64,000 bases of DNA from Pristionchus mayeri (taxonomy: Eukaryota; Nematoda; Chromadorea; Rhabditida; Neodiplogasteridae): contig BTRK01000003.1 of assembly GCA_036245805.1 (NCBI GenBank), forward strand, positions 33,125,215 to 33,189,214, written 5' to 3'. Positions 45,901 to 58,399 of this stretch are shown here, in pieces. The translations under genes and the position numbers were made by a program. Numbering within the stretch: position 1 is the first letter of the stretch; the number at the start of each line of letters is the position of its first letter. The notes under the pieces are model-generated. The model was not told the origin of the DNA. It made no database searches and saw only the letters and a list, made by a program, of their open reading frames with translations.

Positions 45901-46208
45901 TTTATAAAAATGCAAATTAAAATAATAGCAAACCAATGGTATAGGGTCACTCTTATGGATGCTAGGAACAAATCGTTCTTTTCAGTTTGTTACTTAATTG
46001 AGTTTGAAAAGAGTTGTATGCCTCCAAAGTTCGCATTTTTAGAGCCTAACTTTAAAGCCTTAAATAAGGCCAGAAATTAGTGATATGCAAAAAAGCTCGA
46101 CGCTATCTTGTGGGGGACCCTATGGGCCAACAAAGAATGTATTTTGCTCATTCTCGATTTTTCGGTTGTGATCGCGTTTATTGGATTCTTAGGCGACACG
46201 CGTGATAT
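42969..46208. mobile_element. Long inverted-repeat element in intron 8 of copy C
   Basis: Arms of about 1.2-1.4 kb (42969-44365 and 44973-46208) start TATCACGCGTGTCGC and include the complementary blocks CGCGGACACGTTCCTC / GAGGAACGTGTCCGCG. The centre (about 600 bp) is unique and non-coding. No transposase. The arms have diverged by scattered substitutions. Origin uncertain: a foldback transposon or an inverted duplication. Confidence 0.8.
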
Positions 46209-48200
46209 GTGCTTAAAGAGCATGAGAAATATTAGTCCCGGAAAGCAAATGATATTTTGAATTGACCTGCTCGAAGAGATGTGAGATGTCTCGCACGGTC
46301 TTTGTAGAAAGCGGATCGGCCGGTATGATGAATCCTGATTAAATTAAATGATTATTTATTTAATTCTCATATTTAAATGCACTATTCCACAAATGATCTA
46401 CCAGAATGCTGACATACAATGTTTCTCATTTTTCTATCACAAAATAATTTCATGCAAACTGGTGACTTGCCTGCACGATCAACTTATCCTTCACAAAAGA
46501 CCGAAACACTTTCCTGAGATAATTTTAATTCTTATATTTAAAAATCTTATTTTTGAGTTGAATGCCACTTTGTATTTGCGGATTAGACGATATATCCAAT
46601 GCAATTTTTCTAAATATCACTATACTAATTGCGATATTCGGCTATCCAGGGTTAAAATGACACAAAATATCCCTGAATTACATCGATCAGGCATAGGGAA
46701 CGAGAGTGAGAAATGAAGAAAGCTTAGAAGTTACAACATTAATTAATTACAAACATTAATTAATTTTACAACATTAATTAATTAACATTAATCACCTTGT
46801 CAACGACTGCGAAGCCGCGATCGACCTCAAAGTTGACGGCGAGTGCGTATCGACGGTAGAAGACGCATTCAGCCTGAACGAAAATACATTTTCTCTATAA
46901 TGGCCTGTGTAATTTTAGATCCTTTTTAAGCCACTGATTTATTTAGATAACTTTTTATTAAATATAGAGATTTACATCGAATACTGTTTAATAAGATGAA
47001 GACACAGGTAATGTTAAGCAACCTTTTTAAATGGCAATATTAAGATATGCGAATTCCGATATGTTAAACGCCGCAAACGCTACCTATGATTTCGTTAATA
47101 CAGGATGCTACTTTAGAAGGGAATTAGAAGGTTGAATTCGAAGACTAAAGATCGAAGATCAATGTACGCACCTCAAAGACAGCAGATCGATCACATCTAA
47201 TGAGAATGTCGTCCGGAATTCATCTTCGTTGAAATATGATAACTCAAAGAGTGCTGGCAATAATTTCATAAAATTCGAACAACTTACTTTACAAAAAGAA
47301 CATCAATTTGTTTCCTACATTTAGATATAAATATCAATTAATACTGACTGTTTGGTCGCCCAGCACGAAGAGAAATCGACCGTCGTTCGTCGAGGCGCGA
47401 AAAGGTTCGGCGAGTGGTTTGAGCCCATCGCAAAAGACCATCGAATCCTGGACAATTTAATTATTCGAATTAAACAATTATTGTTTGAGTAATTTTGATA
47501 ATGATTTTTTTGAAAATTTTGAAAATTTTGATCATCATCACGAACTATCTGACTTGAATCCTAACACAGTAAACGATTATATCAATATCATCCAAATTGC
47601 ACATATTCATCTTCATTTCAATCACATCCCGACACAACATCATTTAAAATGGGATGAAGAACTTCGAAGAGACAACAAAGATAAAGAAAAAAGTTAAAGT
47701 GCTTACAGCAGTGTGCCGAGGCGGGCGGGGTTTGCTCCAGAAGGCGCCCATGGTAGAAGGAGGAGAGAGGGAGAAGAGAATGAAGGGAAGGTGGGAGGCA
47801 GAGAAGGAGGAGAGGGACCACTCGGGTAGGAGAAGGAGAGAAAAGAATGAGAGGAGAGTGGAGTAAGACGCGAAGAAAAGAATTAATTAAATTACAATAC
47901 CATACAATACCAAATTACAATACCAATAGTCTCGAAAAAGACAAATTATCTGACTATTTCAAGTTCTTACGCAAAATGGATTGGAAAATGGACATGTACA
48001 ATGGAAATTCTTTCAATGCATAGTATGATAATAATCAAACAACTCTGATTCGATAGTTGAATTTTTTTTCAGCACACAATTTGCAATCTTTATCTATTTT
48101 TTTGCATTGCCAGTAAACCGAACGAGCTCAGGGCACATTAGTATGTGTTGTCGAATCAGACACTACGGTAGTTCGGCGGGGCGTACGATGGGTCAGGATA

Positions 48201-51200
48201 TTATCCCATACGCGATGCAATCTGCTCGAGTTGCTCCTGACTGACTCGGCCACTACGCTGTACTGCGAGAGTCGAGAGACGAGTGAGGGAGGGTAGCCTG
48301 GAAAAGGGGAAGATGGAGATGGAAGAAACAAAGATGCATTAAAAAAGACTGAGAATCACTATCGTTTGAATAGTAGTTTGGAAATGAAAGAACAATAAAA
48401 AATCGCCCGAGGTGCCTTTTCTCGAGAGTAAGCATATTATTATTGTCATTTAACCGATAATATTAAAGCGTGATCTGATGCCCTTGTATTCTGAGGAGAT
48501 GAGCTAAAAATGCGGACCTTAGCGCGTGGCGAATAATATCAATTTTATCCATCGATTCCATCACTTCAGATCCGATGGCACGACTTGTGCCCGCTTTATT
48601 TGTCTGAAAAATAATATAAGTTTTATAGTTGACATGTCACTCGAGATCACTGATCCCGAGGGTCAATTGAACATTTAAACAGCGAATTGCTACTTTCACG
48701 TATTTTAAAGTCATAAATACCATAAATGTTTTTTTTGTAATTTTTTTGTAAATTAACAATGGTACCATGGAATTAATTGCGAAGTAGGCCCCGTTCGGAG
48801 GGTACAGCCACGTGATATCAGTCATGTTCACGGAAGCCTGAAATGTTTTTTTTGAAAAATCATGAAATAACTAAATTTACCTCGACACGAGTCCACTCCA
48901 TGGTCTTCACATCGAGTATACCGAACCTAAAAAGTTTAAATGATTACAATATATTTAAACGTTCCGGCAAATAAAAAAAACTAACCTCAGGAATGGCTCT
49001 CGCTGAGGGTAGATCAGTCTATTCTGGACATGCTCCAATCGATTGACTACGACCTCATCCAAATAGCGGGCAAGTCTAAAGAACATAGAGGATGACAAAC
49101 GAAATATTGATTCTGCAAATATTTGATATACTGAACCTAGTGGGCATCCAGGTGCGGTCGGCTGCATGCTGACCGATCTAAAATAGCATGAATGATTAAA
49201 AATCACATGCTGACACTTCTTCGGTTTCTGGCCACCCCCTACCCAACACACATCCTCGCCCATCATTAAGAGGTGAGCGAAAATCAGGGAGGAATACTTA
49301 GAAATGAGGGAGAGGGGGTGGCCAGAAACCGAAGGAGTGACCAGGGGATTTTACAATTCTACCAGAGTGAGACGGCGCAAAGCCGACGCAGGGATTGCCT
49401 GCCAGCCTCCAACTCTCTTGAAATTCGACATTAGAGCCACCTTAAAAGCAGTTTTCAATATCCCCCACTTTGCATTATCGGAAGCATAATCATGCTTCTC
49501 AGCATCAGTATATGCGGTTGTACGTCCTAGACAACCAGAGTTCGCGAAACGAAACCAAGGTCTCCTCATTTTATGGAACGATGTAATCCGTGATCCGAAA
49601 TCGAACTCGGCAGCCGACCTCTCTCCCTCCATCGCTATAGATGGTGTAGTCAATGATGGCCTTCGGCTGCGAGTCGAACACTCCCGGTGGAAACTTATCA
49701 ACTCGCATCGAACCAGTGCTGTAATCAAACGACGGTTACAATTTTCGAATTTCGGATAGATTCAGATAGCTGAAGTTCAGAATTTCGATCATAAAATGTT
49801 GTAAATCACGCACATCGTATCGATCACAATTAGGCATTCATTGTCTCGAATGGGCTCTCCATCGACATCGAGAATTATGAAACAGCCCATTTCCTAGAAA
49901 AAAAAATTTAGTACGATTTCAGTATCTGTTAAACATGTAGATGAATTGTTTGTCGAGATAAATATTGAAAGTCTCGCGTTTTCCGAGTAGAACAACGGCG
50001 CTCCCCACTCAATGTCAGTGTTTGGTCGGTACATGACTGGAAGCCACTGACTTGCCTAAAATGCTTTAAAATGCTATAAAATTGAATTTAAAATTTTCTT
50101 AAAATTACGAGAACAAAACTCAGGACAAAGCATATATACAACAAAATAACATGGATTATTGATTGATATCAAATATTATTTGAAGTTTACCTGCTCGAAG
50201 AGATGTGAGATGTCTCGGACGGTATTTGTAGAGAGCGGATCGACCGGCATGATGAATCCTAATTTAACTTTAGTATTTCGCTGCATGTCACAGGTTTTCA
50301 AGTATTTGCGCTTTCGGGCAAGACTATCGTACATTTGTCCTTGTGGTCTCATGATGAATACTGTAATTCACTCTAGCGTAGGACATGCGGTCACTCCCCT
50401 CGGCACTCTCCTATCGTGGGTTTTTCGGAAGATCGACCCCCCCCCCTTCTGACATCTTCCCCATTTTCAAGCACATTCTGCACAGGACCAAGCACCCTAG
50501 TGGTGTACGATAAATAAATAAATAAATAAATCTACTTACCTACTTGGTCCGTGTATCCAGTGCACACGATCGCAGCCCATTCCTGATATATGGGAGACCG
50601 TATGGCAATTGTGAGGTAATTTACCAGGCCGTACAGTGAAAAGTGAAACCCCGCTTAAAATTGTCCCAATGGGTAATCTTTTTTAAGTATAGTTTTTACG
50701 TATATCGTATCTACGTGTTCGATGTTCGCTATCCAGCTTGATCATGTCGGTATATCTCCGATCAGACAGAGTGAAAAAAGCGTGAGAAATTAGCTGAACC
50801 AAGTTCCGAAAATCGCACACTACTCTACCTTGTCTACGAACAGGAAGCCGTGATCGATCTCGAAGTTCATGGCAACAGAGTGTCCTCTGTAGAAAACGCA
50901 TTCGGCCTGTAAGATAGCTTAATTGCTCTATTGTATTGATAAACTTAATGCACAATTTCATTTACAATAAAAGTTCGAATAGTAGCTTACCTCAGCTCTA
51001 TTCCAATCAATGCGAATCACCCGTTGGTACAGTGTTCCAGGCAGCGACTTCTGAATGGTTTATTCATTTTTATTAGTTATTTTAAATTTAATAATCGCTT
51101 GCATTAATATATGTTTTATGATCATTAAATAAGAAGCTGCAAAATTGTGTAGAAAAATTAAACCAAAAAGGAATATTCACCTCGCATATGTCGATGAGTA

Positions 51201-51928
51201 CTACAGTGCGCGCGTCCAGTGCATATAATTCAATTGTTCGACCGATATTGTAGAATTCTCCGATGCTCATGATACGTTTTCTTCTGAATTGAAATTTGAA
51301 AATTTTCCAAGTCAGAATAGATGACTGGAAATACAGATCAAGACCAAGGTGCGCACCTCAATGTGAGTAGATCGATAACATCCAATGAGAAGGTCGTCAT
51401 GAATTCATCATCGTCATCTTCATAGTCAAACGACACCCACACGACCTTCGAGAAAAAATAAATTTTTCATCTAATTAATCTTTCTCGTACGCCATTCTTT
51501 CACTATTTCTCATGGAAAAATTTTGATAGAACAACTTTTAATATTTTAACGCACCCTTTCGTCACCCAGAATGAACAGAAACCGACCGTCGTTAGTGGAT
51601 GTATGCCGGGGATCGGCGAGAGGAGCGAATCCATCACAGAAGACCATTGAATCCTGGATAAATGGATTCCAGTATTAACAATTCTGAATTTTTATATCTC
51701 TAAATTTCTGGTTAAAAAATCCAAATAAAAATAAGCTCAGATATATCTTTTATAGGTCGAAACATAGGAAATCGATTCTTTTTAAAAAGAAAAAAAAATG
51801 TCTCGTCACAGTGTTCAAAACTAGAAATGAGATAGGTATTTTGAAGCGAAAACAAAGAACTAAAATAAAGATCAAGTGCTTACAGCAGTATGTCGAGACG
51901 GCCGGGGCTTGCTACGGCAGGCGCCCAT
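48201..51928 (-). CDS. Array copy D: putative doubly acylated BC-box-like protein
   Basis: Eighteen exons join to about 450 aa. Early exons are 51928-51884, 51653-51555, 51445-51357 and 51283-51181; the stop is at 48201-48203. The N-terminus MGACRSKPRPSRHTA keeps the myristoylation context and adds Cys4, so it could also be palmitoylated. Propeller-like strands (TNDGRFLFILGD, FGILDVKTMEWTRV, PPNGAYFAI) and the C-terminal SLTRLSTLAV BC-box-like motif are present. Here exon 7 ends in an ordinary GT donor, unlike A, C and E. The exon 9 donor is GCGAGA where the paralogues have GT, the one doubtful splice site. Compact introns, no large insertion. Function inferred only: substrate receptor of a cullin 2/5 ligase at membranes. 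Confidence 0.6.
49214..49340. mobile_element. MITE, family 1 (copy 2)
   Basis: ACACTTCTTCGGTTTCTGG at the left and CCAGAAACCGAAGGAGTG at the right bracket the same interior words (CGCCCATCATTAAG, AAAATCAGGGAGGAATACT) as the 10.2-kb copy. It lies in intron 12 of copy D. Confidence 0.8.
50505..50532. repeat. (ATAA)n microsatellite
   Basis: About five AAAT/ATAA units lie just before the exon 7 donor region of copy D. Confidence 0.8.
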
Positions 51929-52481
51929 CGTCGAGGTGAGGGAGAGGGGAGAGGAGAAGGATAGGGAAGGGAGGAGGAAGCGAAGGGGGAGAGGGACCAC
52001 TCGGGAGGAGGAGGAGAGCCGAGAATGAGTGGGGAATGAAATGGGACAAGTACAAAGAGAGGGAATTTTTGAGTTTGAAATAGTCTGAAAAAAACAGAGA
52101 GTAATACAATCGCTACCATCGATACATGGACCAAATTCTATGAGATTTTCAGATGTTTCCAATTTTTTCAAATGTTTTTCTGATTTATTAATTTCTATTC
52201 CCACGTTGGAAAAATAAATTTTTAAAAAAGTGTTTGAAAAAAAATAGTCTGTAATGCAATGATAATGTTAATGAAGCAGTAGCCAAAAGATATTTCTTCA
52301 TGCTTCTGCAATAGCTATATTTCCAAACTTTATCTACGCTTTTTGTAAGCTCACGAAAAACGGAAGTGGCTGAGGGCACATTAATATTCAGATACATAGA
52401 GTGAATGACAATGATCAGAGGATTGTATAATGTAAATCGGATGTACGATAGTTCGGCGGGGCGTCGTATGGGTCAGGATGA

Positions 52482-55400
52482 TTATCCGATACGGGATGCG
52501 ATCTGCTCCAGTTGCTCCTGACTGACTCGCCCACTTCGCTGTACTGCCAGAGTGGAGAGACGAGTGAGGGAGGGCAGTCTGGAAAATAAACGGAAATCTG
52601 TTTTTAATATAACATTATCCAAAGTCCGATGTACCATGGAAGCACAAGTTGGGAGTTGGGGGAAGAATCGGGAATAAAGTGACTTTTCGGAAAAATGCAT
52701 AGTAATAATCAAATAGGCTACAGTAATTACACTAAAACGATGTTTTCGAACAGATCATTAAAAATGCAAACAAAGTTTACCTGAGCGGGTGGCGAATCAT
52801 CTCAATTCTCTCCATCGATTCCATCACTTCAGATCCGATAGCACGACTCGGGCCCACTTTGTTCGTCTGAATATGTGTGGAATGTGCATTGATCTCACAT
52901 TATTATGACAAGAAATCATGATCACGCAAATACAGATAATAATTTTTGTGCATTGTTCTAGAAATTAATCCAACATGACTAGTACCCTGGAAGCTAGTGC
53001 GAAGTAGTCTCCATTCGGGGGAAACGGAAAAGTGGTGATGTGGGTGTTTGTCGAAGCCTGCAGTTTAACCGATTGATTTACATAACATAATGAGATTTAC
53101 CCGGGTCCACTCCATGGTCTTCACATCGAGAATACCGAACCTGCAATATTAATTTTATAGTGTTTTGCCAATGTTTGCAGTTCTAGTAAATAGCAAAAGT
53201 AACCTCAGGAATGGCTCGTACTGAGGATAGAGCAGGCAATTCCGGAGATCGAGCAAACGATCGGCTAAAACTCCCTGGCAGAATCGGACCATTCTGAAAG
53301 AGATCAAAGATCAAAGAACAAATACCGCTAAGATTACGATAACCTAGTGGGCATCCAGTTGTAGTCACGCGTGCGCAGTGCGAGCTGGAAAATAATATTT
53401 ACAAAATGTGGAGTAAAACATACAATATTAAATAAAATCGATAGTTCTAGAAATAGAATAGTCTAATCATATTCGAAAGATCAAAGTTCAAGTTAGTACC
53501 TGTGTGAGACGGAGCAGAACTGAGGCTAGGAGGACCTGCCAGCATCGGCCAGCACACTCGAAGCGGGTCACCACAGCAACCTCACAATTGTAATTTTTTT
53601 AAATGCATATTAATTTTTTTATTTTAGAAATTTAGTTCACCTCTCGTCCTCCCTCACTGTACAAGATGTCGTATGGTTTCGCGTTCGGCGGCGGTTGGAA
53701 GGGGCGGGGCGGAAAATTGGCAAGACGCATCGAGCCAGTGCTGCAATTTGGATTAATAAGCTGAAGCTCAGATCTCACGGGACGAGCATTTATTTTAGTT
53801 TGTAGGAAAGTACACGAGAAACACTCAATATAAGATTGGCAAAAGCAAGGACCATCTATACGCCGACACTGGCGTATTTTCTTTCGGAAATGAACGACGG
53901 TTGAATATATTGATATTTCTTTTATAAAGTTGCTTACAAGAGTTGGCTATCCAGAGCAGATTTGCGATATCGCAATCACTCCTTCTCTAATCATAATAAG
54001 CAAATGGGGATTGCAATATCGCAATTCTGCTCCGAATCGCCAACCCCATTGCTTACACTGCATCAATCACGAGGAGGTGATCATTATCTCGATATACAGT
54101 GCTTCCACCGTGGAAAAGATTGATGAAGTAGCCAATTTCCTGGAAAGGAATAACTCGATGTTTTTTAATGTATTAGTGCACTTGATATTTTATAAGTTAA
54201 CAAGTTCCGATTTTTTATCGATATTTGTATTTATCATCATACATTTTCCGAGTAGAAGAACGGCTCTCCCCAGCCAAGTTCCGCTTCTGGTCGGTACATC
54301 GCAGGCAGCCACTGGTTCGCCTAAGATTTTTTAAATTTACAACGAATCATTATACTACACTGCTCAATCAATCACAATTGCTTATGAGTGACTATCTGAG
54401 AGAACTGAACAGAGGCCGTACAGTAAAAAATAAAGTTCTGATTTTAATCTATCCCTAGGGGTAACTTTTCACGTAGAGTACGAAAATCGACCTTAGAAAG
54501 CCGTATCTCCAATCTCTCGTTTTCTGTAGCACGCCTCAACGTCGAGGTCGGTTTTTCTAACTTTTGAACGGATCACGCAAACCCCATACATAGCTAGTAA
54601 TTCTGAAAGATCTCGACGAGATAAGAATTTTTACTGTTGGAAGTAAAATGCTCGCTCATATGAGAAAAAAATTATGACCAGTTCAAAATTCACACCTTGA
54701 AATCGGTTTTCGCGAATGTACATATTAAATTATTGGATTCGATTCCCCGTTAAAATATACCCATGAGTGCAAAATTTCACCAAAAAAACTCTGTCGAAAA
54801 GTGGTTTCCCGAATAAAGGAAGAAGTCGGAGTGTTTATTTTGCCCATTTTTACGCAGTTTCCTGCAGAACCTTCATGAGTTACGATCAGTTCTCAACTTT
54901 TTCGACGATTCTACACTTGGGAAGAAATATGATCCTGAAAAACTCCGAGTTTTGAGAATGTCAGAAAACTCGATTTTCTCAACTTCGATATTTCCCATTT
55001 TTATCCATTTATAATATCTCATTTTCAAATCACATCACACTACTGCACATTAAATCTTGCAGAACGTACCAACAGGAGTCGGAAAATTAACATATTGGAT
55101 GGCCCCATGAGGCTGCACCAGACTAATTGTTGGTTAAACACACGATTTCGCGAGGGAAGCAAATGAATAAAATACGATTTAGAGTACAGTTTTGCGAAAA
55201 TAGTCGAGATTTTGATTATTTCATGTGTTCCTATAAAAACAAATCTGATGGGGTTGACTACATGGAGTATTCATCGTTTTCAATTTGTTTGGTTTTCAAT
55301 GCTCAGATTTTCGATATTTTTTCAATTTACGTTTAGCTGTTATTTATGCGCTGATTTAGAGTTAGTTAGATTGGTAGAGTTTAAAGAACCACAACACAGA

Positions 55401-57831
55401 TCAAAATACTTTCAAAAGTTGTCAAATGATCGATTGGAATATTTTCCCCACCGTCGGCATTGCGTTTTCAGGTGAATAGCATTTGGAATTATTCTCACTA
55501 GGACTGCTTTTATATAAGTTTTCCGTATCTTGTTAGTACATTCTGCAAGATTTAATGTGCAGTAGTGGGATGTGATTTGAAAATGAGATGTTATAAATGG
55601 ATAAAAATGGGAAATGTCGAAGTTGAGGAAATCGAGTTTTCAGAAATTCTCAAAACTCGGAGTTTTTCAGGATCATATTTCTTCCCAAGTGTAGAATCGT
55701 CGAAAAAGTTGAGAACTGATCGTAACTCATGAAGGTTCTGCAGGAAACTGCGTAAAAATGGGGTAACTTTTAGCGTAGAATTTAATGCCTAGGGGTAACT
55801 TTTAGCGTAGAATTTAATGCAATTAGTTAAAAAACTACACCCCCCAAAAATTTTTTCAGGACGACAGTTTTGAGATATCAAATAGGTAAAAAAAATTTCG
55901 AAGGATAGTTAGATTTTCAACTCGAACGGCAAAAACACTTCTTTCGTCAAGATATTTTGGAATTAGTATACGTTTGTGGGGTTTGGAAGCACAGTTCTCG
56001 ACTTTCAAAAAATGACAGCCCAATTTCAGCGAATCACACGAAATGAGGGGTGAGAGATACGGCTTTCTAGGGCCGATTTTCGAACTCTACGTGAAAAGTT
56101 ACCCTAGGGATAGATTAAAATCAGAACTGTATTTTTCACTGTACGGCCTATAGGTGATTTTGCTCAATTCTCTCAGATAGTCACTCTTATGCCGTGCTTA
56201 AGCAATTGTGACTGATTTCGCAGTGAATCATAATAAATATTATACGTCAACAAACTTCGTTTATCTAGCATAATATACTAATATAGTTTGATTTAATTTT
56301 TATCTTAATGTAGTGTACAATATGCAAAAAAATGTGTTTGGCATCGATAATTATATCGGACAATACCTGTTCGAAGAAATGTGAGATGTCTCGCGCGGCC
56401 TTTGTAGAGAGTTGATCGGCCGGCATGATGAATCCTGATTATTGTGCAATTATATTTTAAAATTAAAATATTTTTAGTATTTAAAAATTGTGTAAGTAGG
56501 ATGAAACAGACTGGACGATGGCTAAAAATATTCACTGACAACATCGGACCTATTGTGCACATTTTACAACATTTTGACTTGCCTGCTCGGTCCGCAAATC
56601 CCTCGCAAATGACCAAGGCGCATTCCTGAGGAATAATGGAATAATTATTATATCGTATCACATTTTATATTCAAGAGCATGAAAATTAAGGCAAAATTTT
56701 GTTACATATTGTTATGCAAAACTAGTCGTATTTTTTCAGAATTTAGAATTTTGGATTCAATCTACCGTGTCTACGAAAGTGAATCCCTCGTCGATCTCAA
56801 AGTTGACAGTGATTGAATGCCGTCTGTAGAAGACGCATTCGGCCTGTAAAATCTCTTGTTTACTTGATTTTTATTGACGTTCTCATTACGATCTGATCTG
56901 GTTAGTCCAAAAACAAAAAAAAGTTCGATTAATATCTTACCGCGGCTCTATTCCAGTCCACGCGAATAACCATTTGGTACAGTGTACAAGGCAACGATCT
57001 CTGAAATATTTGTCATTTTGAATTTGCCATTATTTCGTTTTGGCCTTCATCTATAGTGCAAAACAAAAGCATGAACGAGAAACAACTTTTAAAAAGCTAA
57101 ACCAATTATCAATCACATCGCATATCTCGACGAGAACGACGGTGCGCGCGTCCAGTGTGTAGAATCCGACAGGTCGACAGGTGCCGTGGAAATCGCCGAT
57201 GTTCATTATGCGACGTCGTCTGAAGTCATCGGTATTTAATTAGCTTTTTTTTGCAAATTTGCGAATATAATTAACGTGCACATGATCAGCGCAAAAGTGA
57301 TTTTATAACTCCCCGAAAGATCAGAGATCAAAATGTGCACCTCGAAGAGAGCAGATCGATGACGTCCATCGAGAAGGTCGTCACGATTTCATCGTCGTTA
57401 TCGAAATCCTCGTAGTCAGACGGCGCCCCGACGATCTTTGAGGAAAATGTTTTCTTAGGATTTATCTTTATCGTACGACCTTATTTGATTTTTCTTTTGC
57501 ATAGATACGAAAATTGTTTAAAAAAATTTAAAGGCCATCAACATATAAACGCACTCTTTTGTTGCCCAGCACGAACAGGAATCGCCCGTCGCTACTGGAG
57601 GCTCGCAGTGGATTGGACAAAGGAGCGAGCCCATCACAGAAGACCATCGAATCCTGGATTGGATTTGAATCAAACGTATGATTCAAATCAGCATTGAAAT
57701 TCCGCGCAACACAACATTAAAACTAACTGTGATGGGAAAATGATCTAACAAACAACAGATACAAACACAAAAGATCAATTGCTCACAGCAGTGTGCCGAG
57801 GCAGGCGGGGCTTGCTCCAGAAGGCGCCCAT
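52482..57831 (-). CDS. Array copy E: putative myristoylated BC-box-like protein (best-preserved copy)
   Basis: Eighteen exons, about 448 aa. Checked exons are 57831-57787, 57653-57555, 57435-57341, 57219-57117, 57000-56941, 56843-56766, 56626-56584, 56434-56367 and 54320-54243; the stop is at 52482-52484. N-terminus MGAFWSKPRLPRHTA fits N-myristoylation. The body alternates short strands of propeller type (SSDGRFLFVLGNKR; FGILDVKTMEWTRV; PPNGDYFALASR). The last exon, LPSLTRLSTLAVQRSG to QIASRIG, fits [SAPT]LxxxCxxx[AILV] with Ser for Cys. The exon 7 donor is GC (GCAG|GCAAGT). Intron 8 is 2.0 kb because of an inverted-repeat element. A CT-rich stretch precedes the ATG in all copies. No known family name can be given from sequence alone; a SOCS/VHL-box-type adaptor is the favoured guess. 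Confidence 0.65.
53930..54057. repeat. Palindromic MITE-like sequence in copy E intron 10
   Basis: TTGCGATATCGCAATC and GATTGCAATATCGCAA lie in inverted arms with matching flanks (GTTGGC...GCCAAC) over about 128 bp. Confidence 0.55.
54357..56227. mobile_element. Long inverted-repeat element in intron 8 of copy E
   Basis: Arms of about 700 bp (54357-55070 and 55537-56227) start near CACTGC and contain ATCACAATTGCTTA, ATCTATCCCTAGGG and their complements. A 465-bp unique centre has no convincing coding frame. The right arm carries a short tandem duplication (GGGTAACTTTTAGCGTAG, twice). It occupies the same intron as the unrelated element in copy C. Confidence 0.8.
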
Positions 57832-58399
57832 CGTCGAGAGTGAGGAGAGACAGAGGGAGGAGGAAAATGAGGATGGAGGGAAGGAGAGAAGGACCACTCT
57901 GGAGGAGGAGAAAAGGCGAGAATGAGAGGGTGAATGAGAAGTGACCCATTCTCATAATTCGATTTGAAATTTATTGAAAGGTGTACTATAATCGTCATCT
58001 TCTGCTATGTGTGGAACTGTGTTCTAACATTTATGACTTATACGACTGTCATCCCATGATTTCGAATATCGATAAATTAACCCTTTACAGCATTTGAACA
58101 AAATTAAACACGTGGTCAAAATTGGTTCAGAGTACGCATCAATAGGGAATTCAATAATCAAGATTCGTATAGCCTAGCGCGTTTTGACTTTGTAGACGAT
58201 GGTATAGTTGTAATATTTCTGCCCTCCAATGTCCACCGAACTCCCTTGAAACAATAAATATTGTTCAGAAAGCAACAGATCGATAGAATCAGTTTATCAG
58301 ACAAGCATTGCATATCAAATGCGATATGATGATATTATCGACACAGTGTACAGAGATTGCGTTGAAAGGAGGGTTACGTAGAAGATCAAAGATCATCGG

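Larger units (their letters stand above)
41955..47751 (-). pseudogene. Array copy C: broken paralogue
   Basis: It starts well (MGAFWSKPRPPRHTA at 47751; DSMVFCDG exon at about 47450). Exon 3 is one base out of phase. Exons 4 and 5 are not found. Exon 7 has an in-frame TAA (CEG*VDRAG). The exon 12 donor is mutated (GATATA) and the gene breaks off in exon 13 (about 41960). Exons 8-11 are readable (FIIPADPLSTKTVRDISH, ANQWLPVMYG). Exon 7 keeps the GC donor. Intron 8 holds a 3.2-kb inverted repeat and intron 11 a CT microsatellite. Confidence 0.75.

Noticed and set aside
42969..56227. The two intron 8 palindromes as copies of one element
   Set aside because: Their termini and arm texts do not match by eye (TATCACGCG versus ATCACAATTGC), so they are treated as independent until aligned.
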